Under the pieces are notes generated by a model. The model ran no database searches, was not told the origin of the DNA, and saw only the letters and a program-made list of their open reading frames with translations. DNA of 64,000 nucleotides from Methylocella silvestris (GTDB taxonomy: Bacteria > Pseudomonadota > Alphaproteobacteria > Rhizobiales > Beijerinckiaceae): assembly GCF_002891535.1 (NCBI RefSeq), contig NZ_PDZR01000001.1:620001-684000 (forward strand), in the 5' to 3' direction. A program made the position numbers and the translations under genes. Shown here piece after piece: positions 54,832 through 62,859 of the stretch. The first letter of the stretch is position 1, and each line of letters starts with the position of its first letter.

Positions 54832-55626
54832 ATGCCGCCTCTTCGAGTCTTCATCCAAACACTCAACCAACTTGTCAAACTGGAGGAACCCACTTTGGGA
54901 ATTTTAACATCATTGCGAAAAGTAACATCAGCGCCGCCAAGCGCGAACGAAATCGCAGACCTACTTGACGACAAGCGGCGCGAACTCCGAGAAGCCCAGG
55001 CTGCGGTCACTCGCCTCATGGACGCCCGGCCAGCGCTACTCATCAATGGCTCGGACGAAATTCTTGCCGACCATGATGCCGAAGCCGCGAAGGCGCATCG
55101 GTCGGTGGAACGCATCGTCGCGATTATCGCCAAACTCGAAGCTGACCTGGCCGCGGCTAGGGCGAAGGAAAAAGCGGACGCCGATGAGGAAGTTTTCGCC
55201 CGCGCGCAGGCTGCGCAGGCCGAAGCAAAAAGGCTAATCGAGGGCCGATACGCCAGGGCCGCCAAAGACGTTGCCGCCGTTCTAGAGCAGCTGCGAGTCC
55301 TTCAGTTCGACATCGACACCGCCAATCGGATCCTGCCTGCCGGCGCGCCCCGCTACGGCCTTGAGGCCTGTCGCCATCGCAACCCAGATCCGCCGGTTTT
55401 CCAGATCGAACACCGCAAGATTTTTGTTAACCAGCAAGGTACCGAATTCACGACCTGCGTGACCGAAAACGGCAAGCTGCCAGGAGGCATGCATGTCGAA
55501 TTTCGTGACGTTGAGGTCATCGCTAGTCCCGAAAGGGTCTGGACGCAAAAATTGCCGTTGGTTGAAGCAGTTGTGTTGCCGGGCCTCCGTCCCGGCGATC
55601 TAGATTTTTGGAGTGCAATACAATGA
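54832..55626 (+). CDS. Coiled-coil hypothetical protein
   Basis: A 264-residue protein. Residues about 40-160 are charged and alanine-rich with repeated helix-forming stretches (AKLEADLAAARAKEKADADE), likely coiled coil. The C-terminal 90 residues (QIEHRKIFVNQQGTEFTT and so on) look globular. No family is recognised; this position in phages often holds head-morphogenesis or scaffold-type genes, but nothing proves that. The start is uncertain. It overlaps the next gene by ATGA. Confidence 0.5.
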   Translation: MPPLRVFIQTLNQLVKLEEPTLGILTSLRKVTSAPPSANEIADLLDDKRRELREAQAAVTRLMDARPALLINGSDEILADHDAEAAKAHRSVERIVAIIAKLEADLAAARAKEKADADEEVFARAQAAQAEAKRLIEGRYARAAKDVAAVLEQLRVLQFDIDTANRILPAGAPRYGLEACRHRNPDPPVFQIEHRKIFVNQQGTEFTTCVTENGKLPGGMHVEFRDVEVIASPERVWTQKLPLVEAVVLPGLRPGDLDFWSAIQ

Positions 55627-56054
55627 ACCGCAGAGAAAAAGACGATTATGCGGCCGGCGCCGCGGATGCCCGCGCTTTGCTCGGACGGTCCGCACGCGCA
55701 ACCGACGACGAGGCAGACGGTGCGGCGTGGGCGCAGAAGTTGCTCGGGAAGGCGGATGACGATTTCATCAATGCTGAAACCGATGCCGATCCAGTGGACG
55801 ACGATATCGACGAGCCCGTTAGATTGACTCCGCGGTTGAGGGCCAATCCCCAGCCTGCTCGCCGCGACCCGAACCGGACCAAGGCGCCGAAGCCGACAGT
55901 GGTGAGAGTGCTGCCTGACGGCGGCAAGCGGATGTCGAACGGGCGGGTCCGCTACGAAGGCAAGGCTTTGACCGACATGCTCAAGCGCGCCCATCCGGAA
56001 TATGCGCCGAACATATTGTTCCGCTCAATCGATCCGGGCGCCCGCGTGCGCTGA
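55623..56054 (+). CDS. Hypothetical acidic protein
   Basis: A 143-residue protein starting MNRREKDDYAAGAADARALL. The middle has an acidic run (DADPVDDDIDEPV) and the end a basic, proline-rich stretch. No family is recognised. It is coupled to the preceding gene by an ATGA overlap. Confidence 0.45.
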   Translation: MNRREKDDYAAGAADARALLGRSARATDDEADGAAWAQKLLGKADDDFINAETDADPVDDDIDEPVRLTPRLRANPQPARRDPNRTKAPKPTVVRVLPDGGKRMSNGRVRYEGKALTDMLKRAHPEYAPNILFRSIDPGARVR

Positions 56055-56502
56055 TCTTTCGCGAATTGGGGGTGCATGCATAGTGACGGCGGTGCCGGCT
56101 CGCGCTGAACAACCAAAGATCGCCTCCCGTTCCCCCATGCTCTTCTTCACGGGCGAAGGCGATCACCGACCGGCAACTAATTCTTTCTATACGCGCCGCG
56201 CCTTTCGAGGGGCAGCCGAGGGCTCCAATAGCGATAGGCCACCTCCGTGCGGCGCGCAGGCAAGGCGGTCAAGGTGTCCAACCTCGGCAACATCACCAAG
56301 CACTGAGAAGGGCACGTACATGCGGAATGAAGATGGTGCATGGAGAAAGACACAGAGGATACGAAATGGCCGTCAGGGAGGCTCCCGGGGAGGCTATTTC
56401 TTGAGACCCAAGGTACTTCCCAGAGGGTACGCCCCCATCGGGTTACGCGCCAGCTCGATCCGTCCCTACGGCCGCACTTCAAACTGATGCACGGGTTGAC
56501 GA
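56055..56502. other. Non-coding or decayed stretch in the phage region
   Basis: About 450 bp without a gene I trust. A 161-codon plus frame (56002-56487) crosses it but has no protein-like character and overlaps the previous gene. A short frame ending at about 56304 (VSNLGNITKH) may be a gene remnant. GGTACTTCCC and GGGTACGCCC motifs occur at about 56412-56432. Confidence 0.35.
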
Positions 56503-57114
56503 ATGACAAATGAAAACGGCGAGGAATTCCTATCGATTGGCGCCGCGGCGGCGGCGGTCGGGATTGCTCGCTCTACTTTGAGCAGGCAAGTCCGAGACGG
56601 CTCTGTGCGTAGTCACAACGGAACAGTTTTGCTCTCAGAGGTATTCGAAGATCGTGCTCGCAATATAGATCTCAGTCGTTCGCGGCGCTCGCAGGGCGGC
56701 TCTGATGGCGACGACGAGGGGCGTGCATCAGAGCGTGCATCAACAGCTGATGCACGGCCTTCCACGGTTGACGAAGTCGACGACGGCGATGTGCTGGTCG
56801 ACGGCAAGCTAATGAGTTTTGCCGAGGCGCATGCCCTTCGAGAGAACTACGTAGCCCGAAAAGCCAAGCTTGATTTCGAGGTCGCTAGCGGCGCGTTGGT
56901 CGAGATCGAAGTCGTTGGTCAGGAGGTCGAGGCTTGCTTCGCGGTCGTACGCGAACGGCTGCTGTCGATTCCCGGCAAGCTCGCCGACAAGCTCGTTGGC
57001 CGCGAGCGGGCCTATATCGAGAACGCGATCCTCGCCGAGATTTCGGAAGCGCTTGAGGAGATCAGTTCTCCCGCCGATCTCACCAAGGACGTCGCGCGAA
57101 AGGGCTCAAAATGA
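56503..57114 (+). CDS. Terminase small subunit-like (Nu1-type) DNA-packaging protein
   Basis: A 203-residue protein. The N-terminal SIGAAAAAVGIARSTLSRQV is a helix-turn-helix. Residues about 110-190 (ENYVARKAKLDFEVASGALV, ERLLSIPGKLADKL, AILAEISEALEEI) match the Nu1-like small terminase pattern. It would recognise packaging sites on phage DNA. The large subunit that should follow is missing. The stop overlaps the next start as ATGA. Confidence 0.65.
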   Translation: MTNENGEEFLSIGAAAAAVGIARSTLSRQVRDGSVRSHNGTVLLSEVFEDRARNIDLSRSRRSQGGSDGDDEGRASERASTADARPSTVDEVDDGDVLVDGKLMSFAEAHALRENYVARKAKLDFEVASGALVEIEVVGQEVEACFAVVRERLLSIPGKLADKLVGRERAYIENAILAEISEALEEISSPADLTKDVARKGSK

Positions 57115-57257
57115 CTGCCCAGAAGATGCTCGCCGCGCTCCAAGCGCTGCTGGAAAGTTGCGATCCACGCCTTGCGGCGGACCGGGCTCACATTGCCCGC
57201 ATCTGTTCCTTAATTGACATCGTGCTCGAAGAGATCGAGCCGCATACAAGGCATTAG
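57111..57257 (+). CDS. 48-residue hypothetical protein
   Basis: An ATGA overlap with the terminase-small-like gene starts a 48-residue helical peptide (MTAQKMLAALQALLESCDPR at the start, IVLEEIEPHTRH at the end). It is shorter than most gene-finder limits, but its coupling and composition look genuine. Its stop lies 4 bases before the tape-measure start. Function is unknown. Confidence 0.45.
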   Translation: MTAQKMLAALQALLESCDPRLAADRAHIARICSLIDIVLEEIEPHTRH

Positions 57258-57261
57258 AAAC

Positions 57262-59169
57262 ATGAGCGAACGCCTAGTCCTTGAGGCCAGCGTCACGGAT
57301 AAGTTTAGCGCCCCTCTGAAAAATTTGAAGCAGCAGCTTGCGACCGTCAAGCAGCCGAAGAGCATCGAGACGATGCGACGCGACTTCGAGAAGCTTCGCG
57401 GGGAGATCGGGAAGACGACACGAGAGGGCGTCAATGCTTTCTCCGAAGGTCTTGTTGGTATGGCTCTTCCAGCATTCACGGCCTCGGCCGCTGTCGCTGC
57501 TATGGTCAAGAGCGTCAAAGATTTCTCCTCCCTCCGCGAGCGTCTTGATCAGGTAGGCCGCAGCGCGAAAATGAGCGCCGAGGCCATTCGCGAGATCACG
57601 GATGTCGGCGCCGAGTTCGGACAAAGCTTCGATACCATGGCCGGTTCGGCGTTGACGTTTTCAAAGAACATCGAGGCGATCAAGAACAAGACATCGCCGT
57701 TGATCTCCGAACTGCGGAAAGTCAATCCAGCGCTGCTGGAAGCGTTTCAGAGCGACAAGCTTTCGGTTGACGAAAAGTATAAGCTCGGCGTCGATGCGAT
57801 CGGCAAGATGAAGAGCAATCTAGCTCGGGAGCATTATTCTGGCGAGCTGTTCGGTACGAACGCGATCAACGAAGAGACGACTGATTTCAATCTCTACAAG
57901 AAGCGCGTGGCGGACTACCGCGCTCGCGTAGAGCCAGTTTCTCCGGCGGCCACGGCCGCAGCCAAGGAATTCAATACGGCGATCGAAAATCTCGGCACCA
58001 CACTAAACTCGACGAAACAAAAACTTGACGAGGCTCTGGTCGGGCCTCTCGGCGCGGTGGTTCGCGCCCTCGACGCCTTTATGCAGAAGTCGAATAAAGA
58101 TGGCGTTCCAGCGGCGATTGCGGCAGCTGGGAAGACCTTTGGCAAAAATACCACCGATCGGCCTAACGTGCCTATGCGCGGCGTCCCGCCGAATTCTGGG
58201 CCGTTCTGGGACGCAGTGAACGCGGCCGGCAAAGGCCTCCTGGATTTCTTCGTAACGGCCGCGTCGGCCGATGAGATGAAGAAGCGGGGCAATCCCTATG
58301 GCGCGCTGCCGGACAAGGGCCTGTTCGCTAATTCCGGCGTCTCAGCCATTCGCGAGGCCTATGCCGAACAGGTTGAAAAGGGCACGAAGAAAGGCGTCAT
58401 CGAGGCGATCCGAGAGATTAATGCTGCGGGCGGTTTTCTTGGCGACGGTGTCGCAACGCCGTTCAGTGGCGGCAGCGGCCGTTCGCCATCCGAGAAGTCC
58501 CGTGGCGGAGGACGCACACCCAGCAAGGCTGGGGCAGATGCCGGGGATACTCCGCCATCGGGTCGGGGTGGCGCAACGGATTCCCGCCGTCCCGGAGGCC
58601 CTGATGAGCGGGAGGTAACGGCTTATATCCGGGAACAAGCCCTTGCCCGCGGGATCAATCCTGATGTCGCCGTCGCCGTGGCGAAAAGCGAGGGCCTTCG
58701 CGGCTATACCACGCATGGTCGTGATCCTGGCGGCGACCGCGGCACATCGTTTGGGCCGTTCCAGCTGCACTACAAAAATAATATTCGCGGACTGTCGAAC
58801 GCCGGGCTCGGGGACGCCTTCAGCAGGAAGACGGGTCTTGACGCGCGTAATCGGGAGACGTGGAAGGCGCAGGTCGGTTTTGCCCTCGACGAGGCCGCGC
58901 GGAAACGGAGTTGGGCGGACTGGCATGGGGCCAGGAATACCGGGATCGGCAACGGTCAGGGCCTTCAGGGCGCGCGCCCTCTTGATCACGATCCTGGGGC
59001 CGCGCTGCGGGCCAAGGATGCCAGAGACAAACAGTCGAGCCTGTCCGGTAAGCCTTCCATGAAGATCACGCTGGCTGGCTTTCCCAACGGCACGCGGACC
59101 GAGACCGATGGCGACGGCTTGTTCGACAAAATGAAAGTCTTCAACGCCCGCCCGATGAAACTGGCCTGA
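57262..59169 (+). CDS. Tail tape-measure-like protein with C-terminal lytic domain
   Basis: A 635-residue protein. The N-terminal 290 residues are helical with one hydrophobic stretch (about 64-88), as in tape-measure proteins. A Gly/Ser/Pro-rich linker (about 400-450) leads to a lysozyme/transglycosylase-like domain: YIREQALARGINPDVAVAVA, KSEGLRG with a probable catalytic Glu, and RGTSFGPFQLH. The lytic part would open the cell wall during DNA entry. It is short for a tape measure. ATG 57262 was chosen; the frame is open to 57214. Confidence 0.65.
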   Translation: MSERLVLEASVTDKFSAPLKNLKQQLATVKQPKSIETMRRDFEKLRGEIGKTTREGVNAFSEGLVGMALPAFTASAAVAAMVKSVKDFSSLRERLDQVGRSAKMSAEAIREITDVGAEFGQSFDTMAGSALTFSKNIEAIKNKTSPLISELRKVNPALLEAFQSDKLSVDEKYKLGVDAIGKMKSNLAREHYSGELFGTNAINEETTDFNLYKKRVADYRARVEPVSPAATAAAKEFNTAIENLGTTLNSTKQKLDEALVGPLGAVVRALDAFMQKSNKDGVPAAIAAAGKTFGKNTTDRPNVPMRGVPPNSGPFWDAVNAAGKGLLDFFVTAASADEMKKRGNPYGALPDKGLFANSGVSAIREAYAEQVEKGTKKGVIEAIREINAAGGFLGDGVATPFSGGSGRSPSEKSRGGGRTPSKAGADAGDTPPSGRGGATDSRRPGGPDEREVTAYIREQALARGINPDVAVAVAKSEGLRGYTTHGRDPGGDRGTSFGPFQLHYKNNIRGLSNAGLGDAFSRKTGLDARNRETWKAQVGFALDEAARKRSWADWHGARNTGIGNGQGLQGARPLDHDPGAALRAKDARDKQSSLSGKPSMKITLAGFPNGTRTETDGDGLFDKMKVFNARPMKLA

Positions 59170-59179
59170 AGGATAATCC

Positions 59180-59746
59180 ATGCCAAACCCAACCGAGATA
59201 GCCCAGATCGTTTGCAATGGTCAGATTTACGACGCGTGGACGAGCGTCGAAGTTGTTGTCGACTGGCCAGATCCCCTAACGACGTTTCGCTTCACTTGCG
59301 TGGAACCGGTCTCGAAAAATGCCACGTTCAAAGCCTTGCAGCTGAAGCCGTCCGACAGCGTCGACATCATCCTCGCCGGTCACAAAGTCATCAGCGGCTA
59401 TGTTTCGGACCGCCAGGCATCGTACGACAAAGACAACCACGGCGTGATGATTCAAGGCTATTCGAAGTTCATCGACGCCATCGTCTCCGAAGTGCCTATC
59501 GAGCAGTCGCAGTTCAGGAACTATAGCTTCGAGCAAATCGCGAAGAAGATCTTGAAGCCGTTCGGTATCAGCATCGCGATGGAGCATGCCGCCAAGGACG
59601 CCGTCATCGAAATGGCGGTGATGCGGATTGTAATGCGCACGATCATCAGTCAAGGGGTTCTCGCGCCCAAAACAGCGTCCGCATTTACATTTCCACGCAA
59701 AGATGTGCCAATAATCGGGGACTGTATCCTTAGAGCCGATTTCTAA
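59180..59746 (+). CDS. Mu gpP/gp44-like baseplate hub protein, C-terminally truncated
   Basis: A 188-residue product. The first about 140 residues (DAWTSVEVVVDWPDPLTTFR, then HKVISGYVSDRQASYD, then YSFEQIAKKILKPFG) match the N-terminal part of baseplate hub proteins of contractile phages, which are usually more than 300 residues long. After about residue 140 (base 59600) the sequence loses likeness to the family and ends early. I read it as a gene cut by deletion or insertion. It follows the tape-measure gene by 10 bp. Confidence 0.6.
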   Translation: MPNPTEIAQIVCNGQIYDAWTSVEVVVDWPDPLTTFRFTCVEPVSKNATFKALQLKPSDSVDIILAGHKVISGYVSDRQASYDKDNHGVMIQGYSKFIDAIVSEVPIEQSQFRNYSFEQIAKKILKPFGISIAMEHAAKDAVIEMAVMRIVMRTIISQGVLAPKTASAFTFPRKDVPIIGDCILRADF

Positions 59747-60384
59747 ACTTTGCTGCAGGGTGATAATCCTGCAACTTTCTGAAGTAACGGCGACGCAAAA
59801 AGTTCAGGCCGCAGCATTGATGGTGTCAATTTGTTTGGTCTCCAAAGGCGATCGGCAAAGTACGCTGTGTAGTGAGACAATGCCCAGAAGTCGCCGGAAA
59901 GCTGGCTCCAGAGATTATTTTCTGCTACAAGCGCATAAAATCTTTTGGACTTAGCGTTACTACTCCATGGATCGGCTTTTGGAATTCTAGCAGGGCTTTG
60001 ATGAAAAATAATTGCTGTGTGAGCAAGAATATTGCGATAGCCAGACAGGATGTCCACCTGTTGTAAGATCCATGGGATTTCACGGCTGGCGTACTCGTCC
60101 CTTTTTGGCAATTTTAACTTTGCCGTTTCAAGAAGCATTTTGCGTTGGACGCGCTCGCTCCGCGCAGCATGCCAAAGACTTAAAGCAAACGTGTCGTTCC
60201 TTGGATCCTCATGTAGTCCTATGATGCTCCAGAATACTATGTATAAATTAGCATGGAGATCGTTCCATGCTGCGATAGCCATGCCTATCCGCTCACTGTG
60301 CTCTCGGTAGGCTGACCTCATCTCCTCCGGAGGTTCGCGCCGAGGAATATTTTGATCGCCATTGATAAGCGCAACGTCCGTCAT
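59743..60384 (-). CDS. HEPN-like hypothetical protein (R-x4-H motif)
   Basis: A 213-residue protein, all helical by eye. SGYRNILAHTAI carries R-N-x3-H, which fits the R-x4-6-H motif of HEPN ribonucleases; upstream it has WNDLHANLYIVFWSII and LWHAARSERVQRKMLLETA. Related proteins of this pattern occur in Rhizobiales without assigned function. ATG 60384 follows GAGGA by 6 bases; the frame is open to 60483. It is 40 bp downstream of the GNAT gene and likely cotranscribed. A toxin or defence role is inference. Confidence 0.55.
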   Translation of the reverse strand: MTDVALINGDQNIPRREPPEEMRSAYREHSERIGMAIAAWNDLHANLYIVFWSIIGLHEDPRNDTFALSLWHAARSERVQRKMLLETAKLKLPKRDEYASREIPWILQQVDILSGYRNILAHTAIIFHQSPARIPKADPWSSNAKSKRFYALVAENNLWSQLSGDFWALSHYTAYFADRLWRPNKLTPSMLRPELFASPLLQKVAGLSPCSKV

Positions 60385-60424
60385 AACGCATCCTCGGGGC
60401 TGATTTGAGCGATAACTCGCTCGC

Positions 60425-60892
60425 TTATGAAAGAGGTGCCTGCACCCAACGAAAAGTCCGTTCGTCGGGTGATTCGCGATCATCCGTTTCTATAAAACCC
60501 GCTTTTAGGAGCCGAGCGGACATCCCGCTTTTGTTCATGTCCTTCACAGTTGCGTAGAGGCCAACAACTCGAGGTTTAATTTCGTTGAGCATATCGGAGA
60601 AGAGGCCCATGCCACGGTAGGGTGTCAATATAGCGCCGTAATTCAACTCAAACCAGCCGTTGTTAGAGTGCGGCGCTAGCAGAAACCCGACCACTTGATC
60701 TCCATAAACGGCAACGTACGAGTGGCCGCTGTTGTATCCTTCCTTGATCAATTGTCGTATCAACGTTTCTCCATCCGGCCCGTCCATTCTCACCGGCACC
60801 TCGCCCGCGCATTCTCGAAGCACGAAGAAAATCGCTTCGGCGTCGTTCTTGTTCGCAACGCGGACAAGGCAGTGTCGGCTTTCCTCTCTCAT
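60425..60892 (-). CDS. GNAT family acetyltransferase
   Basis: A 155-residue protein with a GNAT fold. The acetyl-CoA loop is in ILTPYRGMGLFSDML, preceded by a beta-strand pair (SYVAVYGDQVVGFLLA), and AGFIETDD near the end is typical. The acceptor is unknown. It is the first gene of a two-gene minus-strand unit with the HEPN-like gene and is divergent from the plus-strand HEPN-like gene, only 61 bp away. Confidence 0.75.
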   Translation of the reverse strand: MREESRHCLVRVANKNDAEAIFFVLRECAGEVPVRMDGPDGETLIRQLIKEGYNSGHSYVAVYGDQVVGFLLAPHSNNGWFELNYGAILTPYRGMGLFSDMLNEIKPRVVGLYATVKDMNKSGMSARLLKAGFIETDDRESPDERTFRWVQAPLS

Positions 60893-60953
60893 GGGCGGCC
60901 ACCAAAAAATGAGTTCGCAACGGTAATTCGACTACCGCAACGGGAGGTGCCGA

Positions 60954-61928
60954 ATGGGCAGGACAGATCTCAGGGAAGATCGGATGAGCGCCCGTTGCGG
61001 CGTTTTCTGCTGCACATCCGCAAAAGATGCTAGCATCAATACCATAACATTTCCTCAAGACGCTGATTCTTTCGATCGCGGCACACGGATCTCACCGGAT
61101 ATGTTGAAGCTCCATGCGGCACCTTTCCTTGAAGCGCTGATCAGAATTAGCAAGATGGCGCAGGTCCTCAGCTGGATGCGAGCCGAAGGCCACGTTCGTC
61201 AAATGTCGTTTGAAATCTTTCAAGAATTTGTGGACCACTCTGTGGCTTTTGCGACGATGTGTTCTGAGTTACAACTCGCGATGACAACTATAAGCGCTAA
61301 TAAGCTCATTCTGTGTTGCGAGGAAATTAGCGATAGGTCCAAAAATGGAACTGTAGAGTTGGACTTTCAAACCGTTCTTGGTCTTCAGGCTCGTACTGAT
61401 GAGGTTTGTAGCAGGATAAAGGATGAGCTTGGATTGAGATTGCTGTTGGTAATTCCAACCCACACCGCAATGCATTATGATCAAATTGTCCCTTCTTTCG
61501 GACGAGATTTTGAAGAGCGATTTCCCGGTGCTAAATATGACTTATCGGAAGCGGGAAAGTGTATCGCGCTTGGTAGAAGTACCGCCGCCGTGTTTCATCT
61601 GATGCGTATACTTGAGTCTGGTTTGCGTGCCGTTCATGTGTACTTAGGGATTGATGTCGCGGCAGCGGGAATCGAACGAAACTGGGGCCGAATTCTCGGT
61701 CGCATACGAGAGAAAATTACCGAGAGAGGACGCGACTGGATTGAGAGAGATGACTTTCAAGAAATATTCGCACTCTTGAGCTCAGCAAAAGACGCATGGC
61801 GAAATCCGACAATGCATGTTGAGAAGAAATATACTGAGGAAGAGGCCGAAGAAATCTTCGTTTCAATTCGTTCATTCATGAAACGATTATCTCGTCGAAT
61901 GAAGGAAGATGGAAAACCACAAGACTAA
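60954..61928 (+). CDS. Hypothetical protein with C-terminal HEPN-like domain
   Basis: A 324-residue helical protein. KYDLSEAGKCIALGRSTAAV then FHLMRILESGLRAVH, and later DAWRNPTMHVEKKYTEEEA, form a pattern I have seen in many uncharacterised proteins; RNPTMH is an R-x4-H motif. The start is well supported (GGGAGG then 6 bases then ATG). Base composition is lower in GC than the core genes. It is divergent from the GNAT/HEPN pair. Possible ribonuclease or defence effector, by inference. Confidence 0.6.
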   Translation: MGRTDLREDRMSARCGVFCCTSAKDASINTITFPQDADSFDRGTRISPDMLKLHAAPFLEALIRISKMAQVLSWMRAEGHVRQMSFEIFQEFVDHSVAFATMCSELQLAMTTISANKLILCCEEISDRSKNGTVELDFQTVLGLQARTDEVCSRIKDELGLRLLLVIPTHTAMHYDQIVPSFGRDFEERFPGAKYDLSEAGKCIALGRSTAAVFHLMRILESGLRAVHVYLGIDVAAAGIERNWGRILGRIREKITERGRDWIERDDFQEIFALLSSAKDAWRNPTMHVEKKYTEEEAEEIFVSIRSFMKRLSRRMKEDGKPQD

Positions 61929-62018
61929 GCTACAAATCATTCTGCGATACGAAGGCGACTGGAATGGTGCCATCGCCCTTCTCTCTATTCGCCGGGATGA
62001 TTCGACGACAAGCCCCAG

Positions 62019-62292
62019 CTATCCCCGCCCGACTCGCACCGTTGCGACGCTCAGCGAACCCGCCGGCAGTGGCCGCAGGAGCGCGGCCTCGGGCTTTTGC
62101 AGATAAATCCACGCCTTCCAGTCCTCGGGCCCGCAGCACGACGATTTGGCGGTTGTGGACGGGTTCGACGTCGGCTCCAGGGGCGGTCGTGAGCATCGAA
62201 AAGGCCGGCGGCTGATCTCCCTTCTGGTCACGCCATATGCCGGCAATGGCCATGAACGGAGCGGCGTTCAACGTGAAGCGATGCTTGGTCTT
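62019..62292 (-). pseudogene. SRAP (YedK/HMCES-like) remnant, truncated and frameshifted
   Basis: Two minus-strand frames together match the C-terminal part of SOS-response-associated peptidases. Frame one has KTKHRFTLNAAPFMAIAGIW and SMLTTAPGADVEPVHNRQIV. After one extra base in a GGGCCC run near 62127-62132 the match continues in the next frame with PEDWKAWIYLQKPEAALLRP and PAGSLSVATV. The N-terminal part with the catalytic Cys2 is missing. It is therefore broken. Confidence 0.7.
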
Positions 62293-62326
62293 CGGCGATA
62301 ACGTCAAAGGCGACGGTGGCCCGCGC

Positions 62327-62581
62327 TTACCTCGCCCCCAGCAGCGCCTCGGCGGCGGGCACGTCGCCAAAGCGCTGGATCACGACGGCGTCTTGAAACT
62401 CTCCCGTCCCTGGATCGCCCCTGCGGCTGAAGGCGACGGCGCCCGCAGCTGTCATCGCCAGGCGTTGCGCCTCCCGGACAGCCGCCCCGGCAGTCTGAAG
62501 CTCTTTCGCGTCGCCGGCAGCCAAGTCGCCGTCCTCTGTCCTGAAGAAGGGCATGGCCACGAAATACGTCACTTCCGCCAT
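62327..62581 (-). CDS. Small conserved hypothetical protein
   Basis: An 84-residue protein starting MAEVTYFVAMPFFRTEDGDL, with AGAVAFSRRGDPGTGEFQDA near the end. I recall similar small proteins in Rhizobiales beside SRAP genes; their function is unknown. It overlaps the preceding gene by 13 bases. The frame is open upstream to 62875, but ATG 62581 gives the recognisable N-terminus. Confidence 0.6.
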   Translation of the reverse strand: MAEVTYFVAMPFFRTEDGDLAAGDAKELQTAGAAVREAQRLAMTAAGAVAFSRRGDPGTGEFQDAVVIQRFGDVPAAEALLGAR

Positions 62582-62859
62582 GGGATTTCCCCTCGTTCCC
62601 ACGCCGCCTTCTCCTCTTCGACTTTGCGCTGCCCTTCGGTCGCGCCAGGGCTTAGCGGCATGAAATAGTCTGCTTCTGCGGTCAGTTCGGCGGCAAGCGC
62701 GTCGATAGCCGCGATCACGGCGTGCACCATCTGGTAGACCTGCCCTCCTATCCTGACCCGTATCGCAATCCCAATCATCGCGTCGCGGCAGGCGCGCAGG
62801 GAACGAATGGCCGCGGCTGGATCTTCCGGCATCTCGGGCCGATAGGGCCGTCTCACCAT
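62569..62859 (-). CDS. Small conserved hypothetical protein
   Basis: A 96-residue helical protein starting MVRRPYRPEMPEDPAAAIRS, with QVYQMVHAVIAAIDALAAEL and a charged end (EEEKAAWERGEIPWRK). GGAGG lies about 7 bases before ATG 62859. It overlaps the next gene by 13 bases, forming a pair that precedes the SRAP remnant on the same strand. Function is unknown. Confidence 0.6.
   Translation of the reverse strand: MVRRPYRPEMPEDPAAAIRSLRACRDAMIGIAIRVRIGGQVYQMVHAVIAAIDALAAELTAEADYFMPLSPGATEGQRKVEEEKAAWERGEIPWRK

Noticed and set aside
56002-56487. A 161-codon plus frame in the phage region
   Set aside because: It overlaps a better gene, has no domain pattern, and its reading is broken by low-complexity Arg/Ser/Gly runs. 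Treated as non-coding or decayed.
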